The notes below the pieces were generated by a model. It saw only the letters and a program-made list of their open reading frames with translations. It was not told where the DNA came from and ran no database searches. 64,000 nucleotides of DNA, taken from the IMG/VR virus record IMGVR_UViG_3300046542_000074, positions 1-64,000 of that record. One strand, given 5' to 3'. The stretch is from a virus. Shown here piece by piece: positions 7,590-14,454 of this stretch (positions are counted from its first letter, which is position 1; each line of letters starts with the position of its first letter). The position numbers and the translations under genes are program-made.

Positions 7590-7796
7590 ATGGCAATGAC
7601 TAAACGTGAATACAATGCACACAAAAAGGCGCTGATGAATACCGCCATGTGTATCACTGTCGAAAGCTTGCAAGCCAGTATCAAAGATGAGTTTGTGAAC
7701 CCTTCGCAACCATACCTAGTCTTTGACGCCATGATGAGCGCTTGCGAAAAGAAATTAGGCAAAAGAGAATTTCAAAAATGGCTTGCCACTCTCTGA
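7590..7796 (+). CDS. hypothetical early protein, 68 aa
   Basis: Basic helical protein with no known motif. Its 3' end carries the -35 element of the next promoter. The RBS is weak. Confidence 0.65.
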   Translation: MAMTKREYNAHKKALMNTAMCITVESLQASIKDEFVNPSQPYLVFDAMMSACEKKLGKREFQKWLATL

Positions 7797-7810
7797 AAAG
7801 TCTGTAGAAT
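7783..7810 (+). promoter_or_regulatory. early-type promoter inside a gene end, with leader hairpin
   Basis: TTGCCA, 16 nt, TAGAAT. The leader holds GGGAAGC-GCGAA-GCTTCCC (7821-7839), nearly the same hairpin as after the promoter at 12573. Confidence 0.75.
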
Positions 7811-7861
7811 GGCGGACATAGGGAAGCGCGAAGCTTCCCATAGTTTGGAAGGAAAGCCTAA

Positions 7862-8014
7862 ATGACACTTTATCTAGTTGTTGACCGTCAAACTGGCTTG
7901 CAAGTTGGCAAGCCTTATACCAGTAAATCCCGCGCCCGTAATCGTGTTGATAAGCTGGATAACGAATACGGCGCCTATCGTTACACTGTCCGTTCCCTTG
8001 AGGTGTCGCAATGA
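7862..8014 (+). CDS. hypothetical early protein, 50 aa
   Basis: A 50-codon gene with GGAAGGAAAG upstream. Its TGA overlaps the next ATG (ATGA). Basic (TSKSRARNRVDKLDNEYG) with a beta-like N-terminus; it may be a small nucleic-acid binder, but nothing specific is visible. Confidence 0.65.
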   Translation: MTLYLVVDRQTGLQVGKPYTSKSRARNRVDKLDNEYGAYRYTVRSLEVSQ

Positions 8015-8274
8015 TCTCCTACACTTCACTGATGCACCCGACCATGATTGCCAAGATCCGGCAAGGTATTAAGTATGCCGCACTAGGTCAAGGGCATATG
8101 ATGAATGGGCATGATTCTCGTGTGTATATTCAAGACAGGCACGGGCGTAATATCATGCGCATTAATTGGTTGAAAGTGCCTGATGCCAATGGTAATAAAA
8201 TTATTGTGTACGGTGATAATTCGCGTATAATCACAGCTACTGTTATCAAGGCACTACAGGAATCGAACCAATGA
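8011..8274 (+). CDS. hypothetical early protein, 87 aa
   Basis: Coupled to its neighbours at both ends by ATGA overlaps. Beta-rich (SRVYIQDRHGRNIMRINWLK), basic, function unknown. Confidence 0.7.
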   Translation: MISYTSLMHPTMIAKIRQGIKYAALGQGHMMNGHDSRVYIQDRHGRNIMRINWLKVPDANGNKIIVYGDNSRIITATVIKALQESNQ

Positions 8275-8384
8275 GCTGGAATCAAGCCTACTGCAAAGCT
8301 ATAGAGCACGCCAAAAGTGGCCAGCCTTGCAAGTTGTACCGCGAGGGTGGTTTGTGGATTGTCGAGCCAAATAAGTTAAAATAA
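8271..8384 (+). CDS. hypothetical early protein, 37 aa
   Basis: Short gene whose start overlaps the previous stop. The chain KLYREGGLWIVEP looks beta-stranded. Its end runs into the A-rich element before the next promoter. Modest support from coupling only. Confidence 0.5.
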   Translation: MSWNQAYCKAIEHAKSGQPCKLYREGGLWIVEPNKLK

Positions 8385-8387
8385 AGT

Positions 8388-8416
8388 TTGACAGGCTACC
8401 AAACTAAGCCTAGAAT
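8388..8416 (+). promoter_or_regulatory. early-type promoter with leader hairpin
   Basis: TTGACA, 17 nt, TAGAAT, preceded by TTAAAATAAAG. AGGC-AAGGT-GCCT follows in the leader (8427-8439). Confidence 0.85.
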
Positions 8417-8462
8417 TACCACAACAAGGCAAGGTGCCTGAATAACAAAAGGAGTGGCTACA

Positions 8463-8543
8463 ATGAATATGTCCGACCTGCTATCAGTTTGCTTCGCGGC
8501 ATTCATTGTCGCCGGTATGCTCTCAATTTATCTGGATGATTGA
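8463..8543 (+). CDS. membrane micropeptide, 26 aa
   Basis: AAAGGAGTGG lies 7 nt before the ATG. The chain is one hydrophobic span (LLSVCFAAFIVAGMLSIYL) ending in DD. The good RBS and promoter context support it despite its size. Function unknown. Confidence 0.5.
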   Translation: MNMSDLLSVCFAAFIVAGMLSIYLDD

Positions 8544-8546
8544 CAA

Positions 8547-8858
8547 ATGAAAGCTTCACAAATTCTTGAAATTGCCTTGAACACTAGATATAGTCCTGAT
8601 GAGTATATGTGCCACTGTATTACGGAGGTATGCGAAGACCTTAAAGGTAATGACGCAGCAGGACTATTTCTTGTTGACAAGATCGAAAAGATCCTAGACA
8701 CTGCTAACACAATCGTTTTGTGTAACTACCTAAAGCGCACTAGTAAGAAATACGCGGCCTTTGAAAAGCGTTGGGGCCATGATTCGAAAGCCTGCTATGA
8801 TATGCGTGTCGCATTCTGGCAGGATATGATCAACGAATTGAAGGTGTCTGGTCTGTAA
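8547..8858 (+). CDS. hypothetical early protein, 103 aa
   Basis: Helical soluble protein with a Cys/His cluster early on (YMCHCITEVCEDL), which could bind a metal. The second half is basic with conserved-looking aromatics (FEKRWGHDSKACYDMRVAFW). It seems to belong to a small-protein type common in phage early regions; role unknown. Confidence 0.75.
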   Translation: MKASQILEIALNTRYSPDEYMCHCITEVCEDLKGNDAAGLFLVDKIEKILDTANTIVLCNYLKRTSKKYAAFEKRWGHDSKACYDMRVAFWQDMINELKVSGL

Positions 8859-8885
8859 CGGTGTTAAAATAAACTAAAATAAAGC

Positions 8886-8913
8886 TTGACCACACCGACC
8901 AACACTGTAGAAT
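8886..8913 (+). promoter_or_regulatory. early-type promoter with leader hairpin
   Basis: TTGACC, 16 nt, TAGAAT, preceded by AACTAAAATAAAG. AAGGC-AGAAA-GCCTT (8925-8939) follows. Confidence 0.87.
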
Positions 8914-8958
8914 GATCACATCGAAAGGCAGAAAGCCTTCACCAACGGAGATAAGAAC

Positions 8959-9255
8959 ATGGCTCGCAAAATTACAGAAGAAGCAATTCACGCTTTCATG
9001 GTTTATGTTAAACCTTTTCACAAAAGCAATATGAGTGTAATGATCGAAAAAGATGTTGTGATCTTACGCCTTCACGGTCATCAGATTGCACGTCGTGAAG
9101 TTGGTAGTAACACCATTGAAGTTACAAATGCTGGTTACTTCACCAACACCACTAAAGAACGTTTGAATGGTCTGCCCGGTGTGTCGATTCAACAGAAAAA
9201 GGGTGTTTGGTTCCTGAATGGTGTTGAGTGGTCTGGTGAATGGACTAAAGTTTAA
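8959..9255 (+). CDS. hypothetical early protein, 98 aa
   Basis: Own promoter and CGGAG RBS. An N-terminal helix is followed by a beta-rich half (VILRLHGHQIARRE, then WFLNGVEWSGEW). I recognise the general look (IEVTNAGYFTNTTKERLNGL) from small phage proteins of unknown role. Confidence 0.78.
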   Translation: MARKITEEAIHAFMVYVKPFHKSNMSVMIEKDVVILRLHGHQIARREVGSNTIEVTNAGYFTNTTKERLNGLPGVSIQQKKGVWFLNGVEWSGEWTKV

Positions 9256-9268
9256 CTAAAATAAAAGC

Positions 9269-9296
9269 TTGACGCCTTTTCTAGAAAGTGTAGAAT
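9269..9296 (+). promoter_or_regulatory. early-type promoter
   Basis: TTGACG, 16 nt, TAGAAT, preceded by AACTAAAATAAAAG. Confidence 0.87.
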
Positions 9297-9330
9297 AGGC
9301 GTTACAAACAACGAACAAGGTGACACAACA

Positions 9331-9483
9331 ATGAATCTGATTCCTTATTGCTTTAACTACAAAGGTCACACCATTTATGAAGATGGGCGCGTTTATCGTA
9401 ATTATGAGTTGATTGGTACATATAAAACCGTTGCAGCGGCAAAGGCAGCGGCAACAAGAAATGCTAAAAAGATTTACAATTAA
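9331..9483 (+). CDS. hypothetical early protein, 50 aa
   Basis: Begins after AAGGTGACACAACA. The N-terminus has two beta-like strands with aromatics (IPYCFNYKGHTIYEDGRVYR) and the C-terminus is an Ala/Lys helix (TVAAAKAAATRNAKK), a fold suited to nucleic-acid binding. Function unknown. Confidence 0.65.
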   Translation: MNLIPYCFNYKGHTIYEDGRVYRNYELIGTYKTVAAAKAAATRNAKKIYN

Positions 9484-9486
9484 GAC

Positions 9487-9514
9487 TTGACCGATAAACT
9501 AATTGCTGTAGAAT
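9487..9514 (+). promoter_or_regulatory. early-type promoter with leader hairpin
   Basis: TTGACC, 16 nt, TAGAAT, starting 4 nt after a stop codon. GAGGC-GAACAA-GCCTC (9526-9541) follows. Confidence 0.87.
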
Positions 9515-9564
9515 AAACCACACAAGAGGCGAACAAGCCTCACAAACCAAAGGAAATAAAGATC

Positions 9565-9900
9565 ATGACTTACAAGACCCGCGAAGAAGCTTTCTGTGTT
9601 GACAATGTAACAACCTTTCAAGGTTATGACGTTCATAATGGTGAAGTGACACTATCTGAGGATGAGTACAAAGAAATTCTAAACGAAATGTATGGCGAAG
9701 TGACAGTGTGTGGTCAAACCTTCCAACAAGGTGATTTGCTAGAAGACGCTGACCCGACAGCTTTCCGGTGTGGAAAGAATGATTATGAAAGCGCGTTGCA
9801 AACTGAACTCGAAACTCAATTAGACCGTGAGGATGATTCGCAAATCGAGTTTGAAATTGACCCGGACGACATTGAAGAAGACGAGAGCGACGACGAATAA
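9565..9900 (+). CDS. hypothetical very acidic protein, 111 aa
   Basis: RBS AAAGGAAA. The last 35 residues are almost entirely acidic (DREDDSQIEFEIDPDDIEED, ending DESDDE), a charge pattern seen in DNA mimics and other host-takeover proteins. No fold is recognised, so a DNA-mimic role is only a suggestion. Confidence 0.75.
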   Translation: MTYKTREEAFCVDNVTTFQGYDVHNGEVTLSEDEYKEILNEMYGEVTVCGQTFQQGDLLEDADPTAFRCGKNDYESALQTELETQLDREDDSQIEFEIDPDDIEEDESDDE

Positions 9901-9921
9901 GGAATTTTATAGTTTAGCCTG

Positions 9922-9950
9922 TTGACACTGACAGGCTAAGCCGGTAAGAT
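9922..9950 (+). promoter_or_regulatory. early-type promoter (variant -10)
   Basis: TTGACA, 17 nt, TAAGAT. The -10 departs from TAGAAT but spacing and place fit. Confidence 0.6.
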
Positions 9951-9989
9951 TCTTTTCACTGAAACATAAACTAAATCAGGAATATTCAA

Positions 9990-10313
9990 ATGGCCACTAT
10001 GTCCGACGTTGCAAAGAAAGTTGTAGCTGACTCGATTGACATGGATTATGTGAAAGAGTGCGGACACACCACAGTATCAGAAGTTTATAAAGCTGAGTTC
10101 GGCTGGCGTGGGCTTACCCCACAAGCGTGCAAGGATTACTTGCAAGGGTTGCCAAGTGTTTGCTCTGTTCCATTCTGGAATAATGAGATTCTTGAAATAC
10201 TGGCGAAGGATGGTATCACACGCAAAACAGATAAGGCGCAGTCTACCCTTATCGATCAATATTGGATAGCTTGTGGTTGCGAACTGTACAAGATCATCAA
10301 GCGCGGGGGTTAA
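9990..10313 (+). CDS. hypothetical early protein, 107 aa
   Basis: Soluble helical protein with several Trp (FGWRGLTPQACKDYLQGLPS). RBS CAGGAA. It immediately precedes the winged-helix paralogue at 10316, whose sibling at 7187 also follows a gene of about 100 residues, but the two upstream proteins are not visibly similar. Function unknown. Confidence 0.72.
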   Translation: MATMSDVAKKVVADSIDMDYVKECGHTTVSEVYKAEFGWRGLTPQACKDYLQGLPSVCSVPFWNNEILEILAKDGITRKTDKAQSTLIDQYWIACGCELYKIIKRGG

Positions 10314-10315
10314 GT

Positions 10316-10576
10316 ATGGCTAGACCACCAAACAAGGAGACCAACGTAATACGCGAGCTTGTATCAGGTTGGCTATCACGAACAACACTCAAGAGCTTTA
10401 CAGTTCCTACGCTGTTACACGAGCTTGATTCGTTGCTGAGTATATACAAGTGTCTTGACCTGAGTAAATGCCTCTCTAACGACTTGATGCGCCGTGAGCG
10501 CGCAGGGATGCTCAAGTCTGAGCTAGGCGAGCCTGTAGGCGTTGGGCGTCCTCCTAGAGTCTATAGCCGGCTTTGA
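10316..10576 (+). CDS. putative winged-helix early protein, 86 aa (paralogue of 7187 gene)
   Basis: Starts at the ATG 2 nt after the previous stop, not at an upstream in-frame codon. The C-terminal block (NDLMRRERAGMLKSELGEPV, then GRPPRVYSR) is shared with the protein at 7187. Likely a small DNA-binding winged helix; the N-terminal MARPPNKET also resembles an AT-hook-like basic tail. Confidence 0.7.
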   Translation: MARPPNKETNVIRELVSGWLSRTTLKSFTVPTLLHELDSLLSIYKCLDLSKCLSNDLMRRERAGMLKSELGEPVGVGRPPRVYSRL

Positions 10577-10594
10577 AATAAACTAAAATAGTTG

Positions 10595-10622
10595 TTGACG
10601 GTGTGAATCAATGCTGTAGAAT
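10595..10622 (+). promoter_or_regulatory. early-type promoter with leader hairpin
   Basis: TTGACG, 16 nt, TAGAAT, preceded by AACTAAAATAG. GGGAGA-AACAGAT-TCTCCC (10635-10653) follows. Confidence 0.88.
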
Positions 10623-10668
10623 GGGCGTCAAGAAGGGAGAAACAGATTCTCCCAAAGGAGATACGAAT

Positions 10669-10875
10669 ATGACCACATTGACTCTTGAACTGGAAAACGG
10701 CAAATCCACTAACGTTATCGTTGGTGCCAAAACAGCGCCGAACATTCGTGAAGCGTTGTTGACAGCGTGCAAGTGCCTTGGTTACAATGGGGTAACAAGT
10801 GGCTACTGTGACGCCTCTACACTGTATCAAAACGGTGTGGTTAAGCTCAAAGGTGCAAAGGCTTACATTAGCTGA
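10669..10875 (+). CDS. hypothetical early protein, 68 aa
   Basis: The ATG behind AAAGGAG is used; an upstream in-frame ATG would lie within the promoter. Small beta/alpha protein (TLTLELENGKSTNVIVGAKT). Function unknown. Confidence 0.72.
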   Translation: MTTLTLELENGKSTNVIVGAKTAPNIREALLTACKCLGYNGVTSGYCDASTLYQNGVVKLKGAKAYIS

Positions 10876-10914
10876 CACCATACGACAAAAGCCCCTTAAA
10901 TGGGGCTGAGTCAG
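10872..10914 (+). terminator. hairpin after the 10669 gene, no U-tract
   Basis: AGCCCC-TTAAAT-GGGGCT within an outer CTGAC/GTCAG stem. No T-run follows, so it may be a processing or stability hairpin rather than a terminator. Confidence 0.45.
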
Positions 10915-10944
10915 TAGAAGACAACCAACTTTATAGGTGTTATC

Positions 10945-11097
10945 ATGTTAACCAAAGAACAACAAGAAGCCATGCGATTGCTAGAAGAAGCAATTAAAGA
11001 AGCAACAAACACAGGATTATTTGACAAACTAGCAGAAGAACACGAAACGAACGCTAATACAATCAACCGCTTTTGTGACTTGATCCAAGGGGTTTAA
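10945..11097 (+). CDS. hypothetical helical early protein, 50 aa
   Basis: RBS AGGTG. Entirely helical and charged (QQEAMRLLEEAIKEATN). No promoter directly upstream; probably read from the promoter at 10595. Function unknown. Confidence 0.6.
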   Translation: MLTKEQQEAMRLLEEAIKEATNTGLFDKLAEEHETNANTINRFCDLIQGV

Positions 11098-11101
11098 TAA
11101 A

Positions 11102-11353
11102 ATGTCAGTCTTCGCAACTATCGCTGTAGTGTGTACCCTTGCAACTTGCAGTGATTACGTTATCGACACGGCTCAAACAGTGACAGATGCGAACATAAAT
11201 ACACATGTTCAAGATGAGCGGTTTCTGTCGCTTTGGGGCGATGAAAAGTTGTTGACAGACTGGCTAGACGAATTTAAGATTGGTGAAACGGTTTTCGAGA
11301 TCGTTTCCCTTGAATTTGAAACTAAAGAAATAACTGAGGATGATGCGCCGTGA
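11102..11353 (+). CDS. hypothetical protein with hydrophobic N-terminus, 83 aa
   Basis: The first 16 residues (SVFATIAVVCTLATC) are hydrophobic and end in Cys, which resembles but does not match a lipoprotein box (Thr at -1). The rest is acidic. It could be exported or membrane-attached; not certain. Confidence 0.65.
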   Translation: MSVFATIAVVCTLATCSDYVIDTAQTVTDANINTHVQDERFLSLWGDEKLLTDWLDEFKIGETVFEIVSLEFETKEITEDDAP

Positions 11354-11607
11354 CTAGTATGAATGACAACCCTATTCACCAGCATGATTGCGAACGGTGT
11401 GTTTTCCTTGGTAGCTTTAACGGTGAGGACTTGTATTACTGCCCGACCTATGATAAATCCTTTCCGAAGGGTTGGACATTGATTAGTCGTTTCGGCATAC
11501 ATGGCGATTATTGTTCCGGTGGTTGGAAAACGGGACACCCTCAAATGCTTGAAGCGCGCCGACGTGCTGTAGAGCGCGGGTTTATTAAGTTTGACGAATA
11601 CACTTAA
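11350..11607 (+). CDS. hypothetical Cys/His-rich protein, 85 aa
   Basis: GTG start overlapping the previous stop (GTGA); an ATG three codons on is the alternative. HQHDCERCVFLG and later CSGGW give a set of Cys and His that could bind zinc. Likely a small metal-binding protein of unknown role. Confidence 0.68.
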   Translation: MTSMNDNPIHQHDCERCVFLGSFNGEDLYYCPTYDKSFPKGWTLISRFGIHGDYCSGGWKTGHPQMLEARRRAVERGFIKFDEYT

Positions 11608-11617
11608 AGGTGACGAC

Positions 11618-11830
11618 ATGAAAACCCTACACTTGACCGATGAACAACACGAAGCTTTAACAACCCTGCTAACTGGCGGATGCACTGGTAGCGCTTTGAT
11701 TAAGCTTGGTTTGGTTGACTTGCAAAAGTTTCTCCGGTGTCAATATGCTGATGTTTACAAGACCAGTGAAGACACCCGACCAGACTTGAAACGACTAAGC
11801 GACTACGGCTGTTACAACACTGTTAAATAA
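11618..11830 (+). CDS. hypothetical early protein, 70 aa (paralogue of 5639 gene)
   Basis: Starts at the ATG behind AAAGGTGACGAC. N-terminal MKTLHLTDEQHEALTTLL is shared with the gene at 5639; the rest is basic and differs. Followed directly by a terminator. Confidence 0.72.
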   Translation: MKTLHLTDEQHEALTTLLTGGCTGSALIKLGLVDLQKFLRCQYADVYKTSEDTRPDLKRLSDYGCYNTVK

Positions 11831-11849
11831 GTCTGAAAAGAGTACACCG

Positions 11850-11871
11850 CCCCGCTTGACGGGGCTTTTTC
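11850..11871 (+). terminator. terminator whose loop holds the next -35
   Basis: CCCCG-CTTGA-CGGGG followed by CTTTTTC. The loop bases are part of the TTGACG of the promoter that starts at 11856, so one sequence ends one transcript and begins the next. Confidence 0.75.
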
Positions 11872-11884
11872 ATGTCTGTAGAAT
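11856..11884 (+). promoter_or_regulatory. early-type promoter overlapping a terminator
   Basis: TTGACG, 17 nt, TAGAAT. GTGAT-CGTT-ATCAC (11895-11908) sits at the expected start point and could be an operator. The 120 bp that follow hold no convincing gene, only a 26-codon frame without an RBS. Confidence 0.7.
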
Positions 11885-12000
11885 CGTGTTCATGGTGATC
11901 GTTATCACTCAGGTGTTAGGTTTAGCACGAGACAAACAGGGAGGGTGGTCGTCATTCCTGAGTGGTTATTAAAACCAATTTCATTATTCCAAAATAGATG

Positions 12001-12028
12001 TAGACATGGATATTCATTCCTGTACAAT
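12001..12028 (+). promoter_or_regulatory. early-type promoter
   Basis: TAGACA, 16 nt, TACAAT, preceded by CAAAATAGATG. Sets the start of the next gene downstream of 12028. Confidence 0.72.
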
Positions 12029-12062
12029 GAACCCATCGAAACAAACAACAGGGAACACGGAC

Positions 12063-12203
12063 ATGACTATTCAACACGCTGTAAAGCAAGCCCGCTCTTG
12101 GAATCAATCAATGGTTCTAGCTATTCGGCTCGGTGGTCTTCCTGCAACTGTCTTGGCTATGCGTAGTCGTCGTAACTACTACATGAACATTGCAAGGGGT
12201 TGA
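12063..12203 (+). CDS. hypothetical basic early protein, 46 aa
   Basis: An in-frame ATG at 12006 lies inside the promoter, so the ATG after CAGGGAACACGG is chosen. Basic, with a Arg-rich C-terminus ([13 protein letters not shown]). Possibly a nucleic-acid binder; function unknown. Confidence 0.6.
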   Translation: MTIQHAVKQARSWNQSMVLAIRLGGLPATVLAMRSRRNYYMNIARG

Positions 12204-12205
12204 TC

Positions 12206-12562
12206 ATGAAAAAGAATATCTGGAAATTCACCAGCGAAGAAAAGAAAGCAATCCGCGCCTTCGCATTGAAAGCTACTGGTCTAGGTCGTGTGAGTTTGCA
12301 ACCCGGTCAGCGTGTGTCTACCGTCAATCATGATTTACCTAAATCTGTCAACGGTTTATTGGTTGATGATATGGAACAAAGCAAGTCAGACCTATGGAGT
12401 CAAGAAGATTGGGCAACCACTTGCAAAGGTGTGGAACTGACGACCGATGGTCAGGCATTGATTGACATTTACGTCTATAGTGTGGGTGAAGACGGACAAC
12501 TTGAAACGAATATCGGTGTTTATTATGCCGATGGAAAGATTCAAAGAATCTTCAATAATTGA
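12206..12562 (+). CDS. hypothetical early protein, 118 aa
   Basis: AAGGGG lies at a normal distance from this ATG; a TTG six bases earlier overlaps the previous stop and is the alternative. Soluble, with a basic N-terminal helix ([15 protein letters not shown]) and a beta-rich C-terminal half. Function unknown. Confidence 0.75.
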   Translation: MKKNIWKFTSEEKKAIRAFALKATGLGRVSLQPGQRVSTVNHDLPKSVNGLLVDDMEQSKSDLWSQEDWATTCKGVELTTDGQALIDIYVYSVGEDGQLETNIGVYYADGKIQRIFNN

Positions 12563-12572
12563 AAAATAGTTG

Positions 12573-12600
12573 TTGACCTGTTTTCTAGATACTGTAGAAT
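12573..12600 (+). promoter_or_regulatory. early-type promoter with leader hairpin
   Basis: TTGACC, 16 nt, TAGAAT. GGGAAGC-AAAACA-GCTTCCC (12611-12630) follows, with stems identical to the leader at 7821-7839. Confidence 0.87.
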
Positions 12601-12648
12601 GACAGACATAGGGAAGCAAAACAGCTTCCCAAAACCAAAGGTGACAGC

Positions 12649-13116
12649 ATGAACGTAATGGCCGAAGCTCACAAACGCACTAAAGCATTCATCGCTAAAG
12701 GTAGTTGCTTGATGACTTATGCCGCTGTATTACGTGTAACCTTGCGTCACTGTCATAGTGAGAACAAAGCCATGCAACTGACTAAAGATCAAGAGAAAGC
12801 CCTCGCAATTAAACATTTTGAAGATGCCATTGCTGGCACTCTGGAACACTTCGAAAAACTCGGCGTAAACGACTACTACATTGCAGTTGAGAATAATGCT
12901 CAATTGAACGACTACACAATTCTGGCTCACAAGGTGGTCGGTGACACTAGTTCGGCGTTGGGTTGGTCGAACTATACTGGTGCGTTGATCACCAACGGCA
13001 AACAAGCTGACGAATATGTCAAGTCATATCCGGGTGTTATCAAGCTTCACGCTCAAACCTACTTATCTAAAGTGTTGGACTCTTTCCGCGACAATCTGGA
13101 AAAGATCCAAAAATAA
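12649..13116 (+). CDS. hypothetical early protein, 155 aa
   Basis: RBS AAAGGTGAC. The first 40 residues (AEAHKRTKAFIAKGSCLMTY) look like an independent small helical domain seen in phage early proteins; the rest is a helical and beta domain (NDYYIAVENNAQLNDYTILA). Possibly a fusion of two small genes. Function unknown. Confidence 0.75.
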   Translation: MNVMAEAHKRTKAFIAKGSCLMTYAAVLRVTLRHCHSENKAMQLTKDQEKALAIKHFEDAIAGTLEHFEKLGVNDYYIAVENNAQLNDYTILAHKVVGDTSSALGWSNYTGALITNGKQADEYVKSYPGVIKLHAQTYLSKVLDSFRDNLEKIQK

Positions 13117-13129
13117 ACTAAAATAAGTG

Positions 13130-13159
13130 TTGTACAAGGGGCATTGCTGGTGATAGAAT
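13130..13159 (+). promoter_or_regulatory. early-type promoter, TTGTAC class
   Basis: TTGTAC, 18 nt, TAGAAT, preceded by AACTAAAATAAG. GAAAG-AGG-CTTTC (13176-13188) places the AGAGG ribosome site within a small hairpin. Confidence 0.75.
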
Positions 13160-13191
13160 GCTCCTACACCAACACGAAAGAGGCTTTCAAA

Positions 13192-13379
13192 ATGGCTAAG
13201 CGTAGAATCCACACTTACAACAACAACGGAAAACAGCCAAGGTTTATCGCAATGCCGAGTTTGATGAATATGAGGTGCGTTTCTCGGTGTTTGGTGAAGA
13301 CCTTCCCGATGCCGATTATTTCACCAACGATAAGCAAGATGCAATAGAAACCGCCAATCGTTGGATCAACGAAGAATAA
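13192..13379 (+). pseudogene. small early gene with a -1 frame break at an A-run
   Basis: The ATG frame begins MAKRRIHTYNNNGK and then becomes nonsense to a TAG. The -1 frame from the AAAA at 13230-13233 continues as TAKVYRNAEFDEYEVRFSVF and ends at TAA 13379; that frame has no start of its own and reads like a normal small phage protein with an acidic tail (DADYFTNDKQDAIETANRW). Joined, the product would be about 62 residues. A lost A, a sequencing error, or true -1 slippage would all give this picture. Confidence 0.6.
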
Positions 13380-13392
13380 TCTAAAATAAATG

Positions 13393-13421
13393 TTGTAAGG
13401 AGTATTGGTAGTCTGTACAAT
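13393..13421 (+). promoter_or_regulatory. early-type promoter, TTGTAA class
   Basis: TTGTAA, 17 nt, TACAAT, preceded by TCTAAAATAAATG. Confidence 0.72.
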
Positions 13422-13455
13422 ACTCCCATACCCAAACGAAACGGAGTTTTCTAAA

Positions 13456-13650
13456 ATGTTGAACATTCTGACTAAATCGGTTTATGTCCTCCTTACCATC
13501 TTGACCATCATTGTTGTTATTCCCGGTTTCGTCACTGTTGTCGGTTTCGCATTTGCTGTAATTTCCAATAGTGTGTTTGGTGTTGATAATTCTGAAATTG
13601 TTATCAAGGTTGTTAATTACATTTGGCGCTTGTATGGTATCATCCAATAA
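13456..13650 (+). CDS. membrane protein, 64 aa
   Basis: The ATG after CGGAGTTTTCTAAA is used. Residues about 6-40 (VYVLLTILTIIVVIPGFVTV) form one or two spans. Function unknown. The same ACGGAG/TTTTCTAAAATG start context recurs at the next gene. Confidence 0.7.
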   Translation: MLNILTKSVYVLLTILTIIVVIPGFVTVVGFAFAVISNSVFGVDNSEIVIKVVNYIWRLYGIIQ

Positions 13651-13658
13651 GTTATAAT
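13630..13658 (+). promoter_or_regulatory. promoter inside a gene end, TTGTAT class
   Basis: TTGTAT, 17 nt, TATAAT (perfect -10). Serves the gene at 13692. Confidence 0.7.
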
Positions 13659-13691
13659 CACCACACAGACAACGTAAGAGAGTTTTCTAAA

Positions 13692-13904
13692 ATGCGTACA
13701 TTCCAAGTAATCTTTCTGGTGATCCTATCCTTTGTATTGGTTGGTGTGTATGCGCCAATTGTTGCCGACCATTACAAATCTGTATCGTCAAAAGCAATGG
13801 CTGCTAAGTATGAAGCTGACAAAAAACAACGTTTGATCGAAGCTTGTGCAACTGGTAAAACTTCGCATATCATGTACAATGGCAAAGTTTGCAAAGGGAA
13901 CTAA
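13692..13904 (+). CDS. exported or membrane-anchored protein, 70 aa
   Basis: N-terminal hydrophobic segment (TFQVIFLVILSFVLVGVYAP) without a clear cleavage site, then a charged domain with two Cys (EACATGKT, KVCKGN) that could form a disulfide if periplasmic. Function unknown. Confidence 0.7.
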   Translation: MRTFQVIFLVILSFVLVGVYAPIVADHYKSVSSKAMAAKYEADKKQRLIEACATGKTSHIMYNGKVCKGN

Positions 13905-13909
13905 CCACC

Positions 13910-14281
13910 ATGTCCTACAAAGACCTTGAAGCCGAAATTAAAGCATGGGCAAACCTTGAAGCCTACGCGAAGAAACAAAAGGAAGACACCGAAGAAGCAC
14001 GCCGCAAAGCTAAACGTGACAAGCGTGCAAAGAAACAAGGTAAAGGCGTGCTAGTGGCTAAACGTCCGGCTCCTACACTGGCAAAGCCTATCAAGACGTT
14101 TAAGGATGTTACGCTTGAAGTGCGGCCTATTCACCATCGCAAATGGGGTGATATTGAGCAAGTGACGTATACAGTCGAAACTATGTCTGATACAGTGGCA
14201 GAAGTGGAAGCCATTAAGCAAGCAAGGCTAGACGGTTACAGCTTTGATTGTGTGGTAACTATCAAAACAACCGAGGAATAA
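13910..14281 (+). CDS. hypothetical basic protein, 123 aa
   Basis: The ATG 5 nt after the previous stop is chosen. The N-terminal half is a long basic helix (EEARRKAKRDKRAKKQGKG), probably a nucleic-acid-binding or coiled segment; the C-terminal half is a small alpha/beta domain (VTYTVETMSDTVAEVEAIKQ). Function unknown. Confidence 0.72.
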   Translation: MSYKDLEAEIKAWANLEAYAKKQKEDTEEARRKAKRDKRAKKQGKGVLVAKRPAPTLAKPIKTFKDVTLEVRPIHHRKWGDIEQVTYTVETMSDTVAEVEAIKQARLDGYSFDCVVTIKTTEE

Positions 14282-14283
14282 TC

Positions 14284-14454
14284 ATGGGAACTAAAAACGT
14301 ATATGTAGTGATCCCGCGCGCTGTAAATGCTGAGACTAGATACTCAGTTCACAACAAGTCAGAAGCTAAAGGGAAACAGTTTGTTGCTCAGTTTGTGCGA
14401 CAGGCTGATGCATATGATTTTATTGATATGCTTGAGGCTAAAGAACGAAAATGA
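14284..14454 (+). CDS. hypothetical early protein, 56 aa
   Basis: RBS GAGGAA. Small basic protein (YSVHNKSEAKGKQFVAQFVR); the stop overlaps the next ATG. Function unknown. Confidence 0.65.
   Translation: MGTKNVYVVIPRAVNAETRYSVHNKSEAKGKQFVAQFVRQADAYDFIDMLEAKERK

Noticed and set aside
11892-11972. 26-codon frame just after the promoter at 11856
   Set aside because: No ribosome site and it starts at or near the transcript start; more likely leader or operator DNA.
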